Shown here: piece after piece, positions 26,846 through 34,774 of the stretch
How positions within the stretch are numbered: position 1 is the first letter of the stretch
How the letters are laid out: each line of letters starts with the position of its first letter
NCBI RefSeq assembly: GCF_028282165.1
Contig: NZ_JANQIM010000018.1
Location: 1 to 64,000 of the forward strand
Source: Winogradskyella sp.
GTDB taxonomy: Bacteria > Bacteroidota > Bacteroidia > Flavobacteriales > Flavobacteriaceae
DNA length: 64,000 bases
Reading direction: 5' to 3'
Program-made: the position numbers and the translations under genes
Notes under the pieces: generated by a model
What the model saw: only the letters and a program-made list of their open reading frames with translations
Databases searched by the model: none
What the model was told of the DNA's origin: nothing

Positions 26846-29263
26846 ATGCTTAAAAATTATTTTAAAATAGCATACAGAAATCTCCGGAAAAACAAGATTT
26901 TTACGTCGCTTAACATCATAGGTCTTACAGCCGCTTTCGGAGTAGCCATATTATTGGCAATGTATGCGGCCTATGAACTTTCTTATGACCGTTTTCATGA
27001 GCATGGTGATAATTTATATATGGTATATTCTGAGGATAGTACGCCTAACGGTATAGAAGCCAATATAACAAAATCAGAACCTTTTGCAGCTGCATTACGC
27101 GATGAGTTGACAGGTGTAAAAAAAATTACACGTTACAGAGGCTCAGGTGATTTATTGACATATGGTGATAAGCAACTTCAGATGAGTAGCGCTTATGTTG
27201 ATCCCGATTTTTTTGATATGTTCAGTTTTCCAATAATCGAAGGAGATAGGGAAAATCCTATTACTTCAGAATCTGATATTGCCATTACAGAATTTGCTTC
27301 AAAGCGAATTTTTGGAGATGAAAACGCCGTCGGAAAAACAGTTACCTTATTATTGGATGAAAAAGAAGTTCCTTTTAAAGTTTCGGCAATTATAGAGGAT
27401 TTTCCTGAAACAAGCTCTTTGGGTTTTGATATTATATTAAATTTTAAAAGCCAAGGATATCATGCTTATGAACGGACAATAGGTCGCTGGGATATCGAAA
27501 ACCATGAAATATATATGGAATTGGCCGATGCAATGACTCCAGCTCAATTTGAAAAAAGCACGAAAGATTTTACAGAATTACATTATAAACAAGAGATACA
27601 AGACGCTAAGCGCGATGGTGTGCAGCCACATAATGGAGTTTATAGACAAATAAAATTACTGTCATTTTCCGATATAAGGTTTGCCAACTTTAGTCAGGGG
27701 CCAGTTAATGTTAATCGTACAATGCCTTATTTAGTGTTGGGGATAGCAATCTTGATTTTATTTATAGCGAGCGTTAATTTTATAAACATGAGTATTGCTA
27801 AGAGCGATCGGAGATTGCGAGAGATAGGAATGCGTAAGACCTTAGGTGCTAATAAACGACAATTATTTTTTCAGTTTTGGGGAGAAAGTATTTTAGTTTT
27901 TGTTACCTCAATAGGTCTTGGCGTTTTATTGGCTTTGTTCTTGTTGCCGCATTTTCAGCTATTGTTTAGAACAAAGGCCACATTTGAGATTTTTTTAAAT
28001 CCATCTTTAATATTGCTACTCATATCAGGCATAATTGTTATTACGTTAGTGGCAGGTGGCTATCCTGCTGTTTTAATGAGCCGACTTAAGACACTACAAA
28101 GCCTAAAGGGTAAGCTCGATAGTAATGGTAAAAACTACTTGCGCAATGGACTAATGATACTTCAATTTGGAATAGCTATTTTACTTATAGGGGCAACATT
28201 AGTGCTTCAGAATCAGATTGAGTTTATGCGGACAAAAGATTTGGGTTTTAACAAAGATCAGGTTATAGCCTTTCCACTTAATGGGAAACGTAATGACCAA
28301 CAAGCGTTGCGACTGTTGAGGGATGCTCTTAAGAGTAAGCCGAATATATTAAGTGTTTCTGCCTCAAATAATATTTTGGGGCTTGGTAAAGACGGAAGTC
28401 GTAGCACTAGTGTACTTGGATTTGATTATAAGAATAGAGGTATAGAGACACATATGTTAGTCGTTGATGCTGACTTTACTGAAACGTTGGATCTGAATTT
28501 GGTTAAAGGACGTTCATTTAAGAAAAATTTGGCCAGCGATAGCTTATCGGTTATCATTAATGAATCGATGGCAAAACAGCTTAACGAAGAAGAAATATTA
28601 AGTGCAAAATTGAATCTTGATGACAGTAAACAGTTTTCTGTAGTAGGTGTGGTTAAAGACTTCAACTTTCAGGATCTTGATAGAAATATTGCCCCATTGA
28701 CACTTTTTGCATTGCCGAATTGGAATTTAAGAAATGTGTATGTAAAAGTGGCACCTCATAATTTAGAAGAATCTTATATAACTGTTAAGGAAGCATGGGC
28801 ATCTGTAGAACCAAATGCAGAATTTGAAGGCTCATTTTTAGATGAAAACATAGAGAGAACATTGCGAAATGAACGTAATATGATGACTATGATAGGCAGT
28901 GGGTCTATTTTAGCTATTACCTTGAGTTGTATAGGTTTGTTTGCAATGTCATTACTCATTGTAGCTCAACGTCGTAAGGAAATTGGCGTTCGTAAGATCG
29001 TAGGTGCAAGTGTCATGGCAATTACTGTACTTTTAACCAAAGATTTTTTGAAGTTGGTGAGTATTGCTTTTTTGATTGCTACACCAATTTCCTGGTGGTT
29101 AATGAGCAAATGGTTGCAAAACTATGCTTATAGTATTGACCTCAATATTCTACTTTTCATTTTGGCTGGAGGGATAGCATTGCTTATTGCCATTGTAACT
29201 ATCGCAGGAAAAACTATTAGTGCAGCCATAGCCAACCCAGTTAAGTCTTTACGTTCAGAGTAA
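26846..29263 (+). CDS. FtsX/MacB-type ABC permease 9 of 10
   Basis: This 805-residue member stands alone in the array. Helix 1 reads LNIIGLTAAFGVAILLAMYAAYE, the first periplasmic domain contains ANITKSEPFAAALRDEL, and the second FtsX unit has IVAQRRKEIGVRKIVGASV. The tail is NPVKSLRSE, with Ser in place of Thr. It is the last gene of the first transcription unit: the stop at 29261-29263 is only 12 bp from the second set of activator sites. There is no obvious terminator between, so some readthrough into the second unit is possible. Confidence 0.92.
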   Translation: MLKNYFKIAYRNLRKNKIFTSLNIIGLTAAFGVAILLAMYAAYELSYDRFHEHGDNLYMVYSEDSTPNGIEANITKSEPFAAALRDELTGVKKITRYRGSGDLLTYGDKQLQMSSAYVDPDFFDMFSFPIIEGDRENPITSESDIAITEFASKRIFGDENAVGKTVTLLLDEKEVPFKVSAIIEDFPETSSLGFDIILNFKSQGYHAYERTIGRWDIENHEIYMELADAMTPAQFEKSTKDFTELHYKQEIQDAKRDGVQPHNGVYRQIKLLSFSDIRFANFSQGPVNVNRTMPYLVLGIAILILFIASVNFINMSIAKSDRRLREIGMRKTLGANKRQLFFQFWGESILVFVTSIGLGVLLALFLLPHFQLLFRTKATFEIFLNPSLILLLISGIIVITLVAGGYPAVLMSRLKTLQSLKGKLDSNGKNYLRNGLMILQFGIAILLIGATLVLQNQIEFMRTKDLGFNKDQVIAFPLNGKRNDQQALRLLRDALKSKPNILSVSASNNILGLGKDGSRSTSVLGFDYKNRGIETHMLVVDADFTETLDLNLVKGRSFKKNLASDSLSVIINESMAKQLNEEEILSAKLNLDDSKQFSVVGVVKDFNFQDLDRNIAPLTLFALPNWNLRNVYVKVAPHNLEESYITVKEAWASVEPNAEFEGSFLDENIERTLRNERNMMTMIGSGSILAITLSCIGLFAMSLLIVAQRRKEIGVRKIVGASVMAITVLLTKDFLKLVSIAFLIATPISWWLMSKWLQNYAYSIDLNILLFILAGGIALLIAIVTIAGKTISAAIANPVKSLRSE

Positions 29264-29275
29264 ATGTAATTTAAG

Positions 29276-29313
29276 TGTCCGATTTTGGACAAGATATGTA
29301 CCAAAATCGGACA
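29276..29313 (+). promoter_or_regulatory. tandem upstream activator sites (UAS), copy 2
   Basis: TGTCCGATTTTGGACA (29276-29291) and TGTACCAAAATCGGACA (29297-29313) lie 5 bp apart. The first is a TGTCC-N6-GGACA palindrome. Taken together, the pair also forms a 14-bp inverted repeat GTGTCCGATTTTGG / CCAAAATCGGACAC with 12 bp between. Lengths, order and spacing equal those of 4988-5025. Both copies continue with CTTTTATT and TTGTAAAAA. Confidence 0.75.
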
Positions 29314-29366
29314 CTTTTATTTATTTGTAAAAACACAAAACACTGATAATAAGTGTTTTGTGTTTT

Positions 29367-29382
29367 TGGCATTATATTGAAT
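29367..29382 (+). promoter_or_regulatory. sigma-54-like -24/-12 promoter before permease 10
   Basis: TGGCATTATATTGAAT shares TGGCATnATnTTnA with the element at 5079-5094. The -24 GG is at 29368-29369, again 55 bp beyond the second UAS. In both copies the -12 half (TTnA) is one base closer to the GG than in the classical consensus. The ATG at 29429 is about 35 bp past the expected start site. Confidence 0.62.
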
Positions 29383-29428
29383 ACTTATTGAATATGGATA
29401 TTAGATTACCCATCAAAGTAAAAGTATC

Positions 29429-31876
29429 ATGATTAGAAATTATTTTAAAATCGCATGGAGAAATATAATGAAGCATAAGGTTTTCTCCTTCATCAATGTA
29501 ATAGGTCTAACCATTGGGTTCAGTGCTTCTTTCGTGATTGGATTGATGATCTATTACGATTATACATTTGATAAATTCCATAAAGATGGTGATCGAATTT
29601 ACAGAGTAGTTACGGATTTTTACAGTCCAGAAGGGCAATTTCATAATTCTGGTGTCACTACGGCATTAGAAAATGCTATTAAAAACAATTCAAACTTTGA
29701 AATTGTCAGCGGATTTTATATAGAACGCCCATTTAAGGTAGAAAATAGAGACAATAAGACTGAGTTTAAATGGCCTAATTTTGTCATTTTTGCTAATCAG
29801 GATTACTTCCAAATGTTTAAGTATAAGTTTTTGGCTGGTAATGTCGATGAAACTCTAACAAATCCTAATCAAGTTGTACTTACCAAAGCTCGGGCAAAAG
29901 ACTATTTTCCCAACCTAAAGCCTTCAGAAATCGTTGGAAGAACATTAGTCTATAATGACTCTTTAAATGTTAAGGTCACAGGTGTCGTAGAAAATTTTAA
30001 TCAAAGAACAGATATTGTTTTTGAAGAATTCATATCGCATCCGACGATAATGCAAACGAGAATGCGAGACTTTATGTTAGAGAACAATTGGAATAGCACG
30101 AATTCTGATTCTCAATTGTATGTAAAAGTTAAACCAAATGCCGATTTGGATCAAATTCAAAAGGATTTTGATGCCCTTGCAAAAGCAAATACCGATGAAG
30201 AGAGTAAACGATATGGCCAATCGAGACAATTCACGCTTCAGCCTTTAGAAGATATCCATTTTAACGAGAGTTATGGTATTTATGATTGGCAGCGAGGAAT
30301 GGCCAGCAAAGCCCTACTAAGAAATTTGGCTTTAGTCGCAATATTTCTTTTAATTCTTGGCTGTATTAATTTTATTAATCTTAATACGGCGCAAGCCACG
30401 CAGCGTGCAAAGGAAATAGGAATTAGAAAAACTTTAGGTGGTTCGCGCAAACAGCTTATTTCGCAATTCATGGGTGAGACTTTTATGTTGGTTTTGTTAT
30501 CAGCTATACTTTCAATAGTGCTTACAAAGTGGCTTATTGAAATCTTTGCGGATTTTGTACCTGAGGGTTTAGAGTTTCAACTTCTAGGAACACCTATTAT
30601 CGTGTTTTTTGCTGTTCTGCTTTTAGGGTTGGTGACTTTTCTCTCGGGCTTTTACCCAGCTTTAGTGCTTTCAAAATTCAATACAGTATCTGTGTTAAAA
30701 AACCATTTAGGTGTAGGAGATAAAAAAGTAGGACTGAGAAAATTCCTTACGATTTTTCAGTTCACTATAGCCCAGATATTTATCATAGGTACGTTGCTAG
30801 TGGGTAAACAAATTAACTATTTGTTGAGTAAAGATATGGGCTTTAAGACTGACGCAGTGGTATCTGTATTTAGTCCTCGAGGAGAAAGAGAACTTTCAAA
30901 AAAAGAATTATATGCTCAAAAGCTTAAATCTATTCCGCAAATTAAAGGTTTAAGCCTAGGTGGTATGCCTCCTGCATCCCAATCTACAAAGACTTCTACA
31001 ACTACTTTAAACAATGGAACTTCCGAAATACAGACCAATCTTCAGTTTATATTTGGGGACACTAAGTACTTAGATCTATTTGAACTACAGCTGTTAGCTG
31101 GACGAGTATTTAGAAATGATACTATACAGGAAATAGTCATTAATGAGGCTGCACGCAAAGTATACGGTTTTAAGACGCCTCAAGAAGCAGTAGGTGGATT
31201 AGTAGATTTTGGCGACAGAAAAGTACCGATTGTTGGTGTGATGGCAGATTTCCATCAGCGCTCTTTAAAATCTGATATTAAACCGATGGCTTTAGTCGGT
31301 GATTGGTATAGGCCGGATTTTAGCCGATTTCAAGCTGTACATATTGCGTTTCAAAATTCAAATACAGATGATTTAAAATCGACTTTATCAAAAATAGAAA
31401 CTGCTTATAAATCTGTTTATACAGAAGTAGATGACTATCGTATTGAGTTTATGGATCAAACTATAGCTAGGTTTTACAGCCGCGAAAAGAAAATTTCAAA
31501 ATTACTCAACTGGGCTACGGGCCTATCGATTTTAATAAGCTGCTTGGGTTTATTAGGCTTAGTTATTTATACAACTAATAGACGCGTTAAGGAAATAGGT
31601 GTGCGAAAGGTTTTAGGCGCTTCAATACTACAAATTAATACACTTCTTTGTAAAGAGTTTTTAATACTGGTTGCGATTGCCTTTGTTATTGCAGCACCTA
31701 TTGCATGGTATGGGATTAATGATTGGCTTCAGGATTTTGCGTATAAAACTAATGTTAGTTTTTGGGTATTCTTGGTCAGCGGAATAGCAATGGTAGTTTT
31801 TGCACTTATGGTAATTAGTATTAAGACATTAAAGGCTGCTAGCGTTAATCCAATAAACTCATTGCGATCAGAATAA
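29429..31876 (+). CDS. FtsX/MacB-type ABC permease 10 of 10 (subfamily B)
   Basis: This 815-residue sister of permease 8 opens the second transcription unit behind its own activator sites and sigma-54-like promoter. Shared subfamily marks include GLTIGFSASFVIGLMIYYD, VVLTKARAKDYFPNL, RTLVYNDSLNVKVTGVVE and TNRRVKEIGVRKVLGA. The second periplasmic domain differs strongly from permease 8 between about 500 and 560 (SLGGMPPASQSTKTSTTTLN). The tail is NPINSLRSE. With the GIN protein, ATPase 2 and TolC downstream it makes a nearly complete second efflux unit, lacking only an adaptor. Confidence 0.92.
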   Translation: MIRNYFKIAWRNIMKHKVFSFINVIGLTIGFSASFVIGLMIYYDYTFDKFHKDGDRIYRVVTDFYSPEGQFHNSGVTTALENAIKNNSNFEIVSGFYIERPFKVENRDNKTEFKWPNFVIFANQDYFQMFKYKFLAGNVDETLTNPNQVVLTKARAKDYFPNLKPSEIVGRTLVYNDSLNVKVTGVVENFNQRTDIVFEEFISHPTIMQTRMRDFMLENNWNSTNSDSQLYVKVKPNADLDQIQKDFDALAKANTDEESKRYGQSRQFTLQPLEDIHFNESYGIYDWQRGMASKALLRNLALVAIFLLILGCINFINLNTAQATQRAKEIGIRKTLGGSRKQLISQFMGETFMLVLLSAILSIVLTKWLIEIFADFVPEGLEFQLLGTPIIVFFAVLLLGLVTFLSGFYPALVLSKFNTVSVLKNHLGVGDKKVGLRKFLTIFQFTIAQIFIIGTLLVGKQINYLLSKDMGFKTDAVVSVFSPRGERELSKKELYAQKLKSIPQIKGLSLGGMPPASQSTKTSTTTLNNGTSEIQTNLQFIFGDTKYLDLFELQLLAGRVFRNDTIQEIVINEAARKVYGFKTPQEAVGGLVDFGDRKVPIVGVMADFHQRSLKSDIKPMALVGDWYRPDFSRFQAVHIAFQNSNTDDLKSTLSKIETAYKSVYTEVDDYRIEFMDQTIARFYSREKKISKLLNWATGLSILISCLGLLGLVIYTTNRRVKEIGVRKVLGASILQINTLLCKEFLILVAIAFVIAAPIAWYGINDWLQDFAYKTNVSFWVFLVSGIAMVVFALMVISIKTLKAASVNPINSLRSE

Positions 31877-31903
31877 AACTACAATTAATCAAAAATAACA
31901 AGC

Positions 31904-32647
31904 ATGAAAAATTTTAGAAACACTGCTATTTTAGGAATCATTTTGGTAAGCCAAATGACCTTTACACAGACAAAAAAAATAGTAGACTCATTCAACAAAG
32001 TGATTATTAGTCCACACATAGAAACCATATTTGTGCAAGGTGATGAAGAGTCGGTAACCATATTGGAGAATACCTTATCGGAAGACAAAGTAAACATTGA
32101 GGTTAGTAGTGGCACTTTACGAGTCTATTTGGATGATGCCAAAATCACTACAAAGCATAAAAAAGTAATTAAGAATGGCGTAAAAATGAAAGTACCTATC
32201 TATAAAGGGAAGGTGTTAGCCATAAAAGTAACCTATAAAGATATTGACAATTTATCGTTACGGGGAGAAGAAACTACGGTTTGCGAAAGTAGTATTGATG
32301 TAGAGCATTTTAAGCTAAAAATGTATGGCGATTCTGAGGTAACCTTTAACAAAGTGAATTTTCGGAAATTTGATGTTGATATTTTTGGTGAAGGTCTTTT
32401 GGTAATTAAGGGGGGTAAAACTGGGCATCAGCATATCACATCCTACGGCGCAAGTGAAGTTAATCTCCTTGATATTAACAATAAAACGTCTAAGTTAAAG
32501 GCTTATGGTGAAGCCGAATTTAAGGTTAACGTTTCCGACCACATTAAGTTCACTGCTTATGGTGAAGCCGAATTACATTATAGAGGAACAGCAGAGGTGA
32601 ACCAAGGGTTAAGTTTTGGAGATTCAGAAATCAAACATATAAATTAA
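31904..32647 (+). CDS. exported GIN-domain (DUF2807-like) protein
   Basis: The 247-residue product has an N-terminal signal sequence (about 1-22, ILGIILVSQMTFTQ) and then a repetitive beta-rich domain. The pattern resembles the head GIN domain (DUF2807), which builds a right-handed beta-helix. Short repeats are visible: MYGDSEVTFNKV, SYGASEVNLLDI, AYGEAEFKVNVS and AYGEAELHYRG, each about 17-20 residues apart. Family members are exported in Bacteroidota and mostly uncharacterised. Lying between permease 10 and ATPase 2, it is likely an accessory periplasmic or outer-membrane protein of the efflux system, or a sensor of envelope state. There is no lipobox. Confidence 0.85.
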   Translation: MKNFRNTAILGIILVSQMTFTQTKKIVDSFNKVIISPHIETIFVQGDEESVTILENTLSEDKVNIEVSSGTLRVYLDDAKITTKHKKVIKNGVKMKVPIYKGKVLAIKVTYKDIDNLSLRGEETTVCESSIDVEHFKLKMYGDSEVTFNKVNFRKFDVDIFGEGLLVIKGGKTGHQHITSYGASEVNLLDINNKTSKLKAYGEAEFKVNVSDHIKFTAYGEAELHYRGTAEVNQGLSFGDSEIKHIN

Positions 32648-32664
32648 GCAAAATAATTATTAAA

Positions 32665-33342
32665 ATGACCAATATACTATTAAGTCTAAATGAAGCGAGC
32701 AGAACCGTAAATTCTGGAAGTAATAAAGTAACTATACTCGATGATATTAATCTACAGGTTAAAGAAGGCGAATTTATCTCTCTTATGGGGCCTTCGGGTT
32801 CTGGTAAATCTACGTTATTAAATTGTATAGGAATGCTCGATAGTTTTACTGGAGGAGGCTATACATTTTTGGGCGAACCTGTCCATAGCATGAAAGAGAA
32901 GAATAGATCTAAGCTGTACAAGGAATATATTGGATTTGTGTTTCAGGCTTATCACCTTATTGATGAGCTGACCGTTTGGGAAAACATCGAAACCCCTTTA
33001 TTGTATAAAAACATAAAGTCATCAGAACGTAAGGCTTTGGTCGCAGATATGCTAGACCGATTTAATATTGTTGGCAAAAAGGATCTCTTTCCAATTCAAT
33101 TAAGTGGCGGACAGCAACAATTGGTAGGTGTTGCTAGAGCACTTATCGGCAAGCCTAGGCTTATATTGGCAGATGAACCAACAGGGAATCTTAACTCAAA
33201 ACAAAGTACGGAGATTATGGAATTGTTCTCCCAATTGAATAAAGAAGGAGTCACGATTATACAAGCTACACATTCGGAAAAGAATGCCTCATATGGTTCG
33301 AGGATTATCAATCTTTTGGATGGGAAAATAGTCGACGAATAA
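32665..33342 (+). CDS. ABC transporter ATP-binding protein, MacB/LolD type (ATPase 2, unusual motifs)
   Basis: The 225-residue nucleotide-binding subunit has Walker A GPSGSGKST (42-50), Q-loop Q94, LSGGQ (146-150), Walker B LILADE (166-171) and switch H203. Two normally invariant positions differ. The Arg after LSGGQQQ is Leu (L153, QQLVGVARAL), and the D-loop Asp is Asn (N177, GNLNS). In other ABC proteins the D-loop Asp helps cross-talk between the two ATP sites, so this copy may hydrolyse ATP slowly or act in a heterodimer with ATPase 1. Walker B Glu is intact, so it is not simply dead. It is 17 bp after the GIN gene and 10 bp before the TolC-like gene. Confidence 0.93.
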   Translation: MTNILLSLNEASRTVNSGSNKVTILDDINLQVKEGEFISLMGPSGSGKSTLLNCIGMLDSFTGGGYTFLGEPVHSMKEKNRSKLYKEYIGFVFQAYHLIDELTVWENIETPLLYKNIKSSERKALVADMLDRFNIVGKKDLFPIQLSGGQQQLVGVARALIGKPRLILADEPTGNLNSKQSTEIMELFSQLNKEGVTIIQATHSEKNASYGSRIINLLDGKIVDE

Positions 33343-33352
33343 CAACAAAATC

Positions 33353-34774
33353 ATGAAACATCATCAAATCATATTTGCCATCATTCTTTTGATGGGTTGG
33401 ATGGGCTACGCTCAAAATCAAGCTCAGGAGAGTTATTCCTTAGACGAATGCATTGCTATTGCACTAGAGAATAATCTCGATTTAAAGTCAGCAGATTTAA
33501 GAGCAAATTCTGCAAAAGTAAACCATCAGCAATCCAAGGGGAATTTATTACCAAGTATCAACGGGAATTTTAATATAGGAGTCAATGACGGTAGGAGTAT
33601 AGACCCATTCACCAATGACTTTATAACTCAAGAACTAACGTTCTCGAACATGGGTCTTAATTTAGACATGACCATTTTTAATGGATTTCGACTTTTAAAT
33701 ACCGCTAAACAAAACCGCTTAAATCGAAAAGCAGCTGACTTAGAGGTTGAAGCAGCCAAGCAAGATTTGGTGTTGAATGTGACCTTAACCTATCTTCAAG
33801 TACTCAACAATAAAGCGGTTTTGGATTTAACCAAACAACGTTACGAAGCCACAAAGAAGCAACTTAAGATTCAAGAGGATTTTTATAAAAACGAATCTGG
33901 AAATCCCGCAGATTATGCGGATTTACTCGGTCAGATCGCAAATGATGAAACGAGTATTTTAGTGTCAGAATCTAATCTTAATAATTCCAAGCAAACGCTT
34001 ATTAGATTATTGAATTTACCTGGAAACGTTACTATCGATACACAAAATTTAATGTTAGATGTTGAAGTATACGATCTTACAGCAGATGAAGTCTATACTG
34101 AAGCTTTACAGAATTTGATGACGTTTAAAGCTAATGAAACACGTATTGAAGCAGCTAAAAAAGGAGTTAGTGTCGCGAAATCCCAATTTACACCAGAAAT
34201 ATCTGTTTTTGGAGGTATCAACACCAATTATTCTAGTGCAGCACAATTGTTTGCGATGACAAATACTGAAATTGTGGAAACAGGTGATTTTGTTACTGTT
34301 GACGGACAGGACTTGCCTGTATTAACAGAGCGCACCAATTTTGAGGCAAATAGTATAAGTTATGAAGACCAACTTGACAATAACTTAAATACGGTTGTCG
34401 GAATTGCAGTAAACGTACCTCTTTTTAATGGATTTAGGGCGAAAAATAATGTTGCTTTACAAAAGATACAAGTCGAAGAATCTATTCTAGAACTAGAGCG
34501 CACGCACTTAGATATTAAGAACACCATTGCCCAAGTACATTTTGATATGGAAGCCGCTTATAATCGTTATGAGAGTTTATTAAAGCAAGTCGAAGCTTAT
34601 GATGAGTCTTACCGCATCAATGAAATTAGGTTCAATAATGGTGTCTCTAATTTTCTAAATTATGTGACGAGTAAAAATAATTTGGACAACGCAAAAGTCA
34701 ACTTGGCAAATGCTAAATACGAGTACTTATTACGTGTTAAAGTATTGGATTATTATAGAGGAGTAGTTAATTAA
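33353..34774 (+). CDS. TolC-family outer-membrane efflux channel
   Basis: The 473-residue protein has a signal peptide (cleavage likely near residue 20, GYA-QNQ) and the two-fold repeated outer-membrane-efflux-protein architecture. The first repeat begins YSLDECIAIALENNLDLKSA, and the long helices are full of Ala, Asn and Gln. The second repeat runs from about 225. It ends in a helix with NAKYEYLLRVKVLDYYRG. As a trimer it would form the duct from adaptor to medium. It is the last gene of the locus and the only channel there. Its stop codon overlaps the stop of the convergent aldo/keto reductase by 4 bp. Confidence 0.93.
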   Translation: MKHHQIIFAIILLMGWMGYAQNQAQESYSLDECIAIALENNLDLKSADLRANSAKVNHQQSKGNLLPSINGNFNIGVNDGRSIDPFTNDFITQELTFSNMGLNLDMTIFNGFRLLNTAKQNRLNRKAADLEVEAAKQDLVLNVTLTYLQVLNNKAVLDLTKQRYEATKKQLKIQEDFYKNESGNPADYADLLGQIANDETSILVSESNLNNSKQTLIRLLNLPGNVTIDTQNLMLDVEVYDLTADEVYTEALQNLMTFKANETRIEAAKKGVSVAKSQFTPEISVFGGINTNYSSAAQLFAMTNTEIVETGDFVTVDGQDLPVLTERTNFEANSISYEDQLDNNLNTVVGIAVNVPLFNGFRAKNNVALQKIQVEESILELERTHLDIKNTIAQVHFDMEAAYNRYESLLKQVEAYDESYRINEIRFNNGVSNFLNYVTSKNNLDNAKVNLANAKYEYLLRVKVLDYYRGVVN

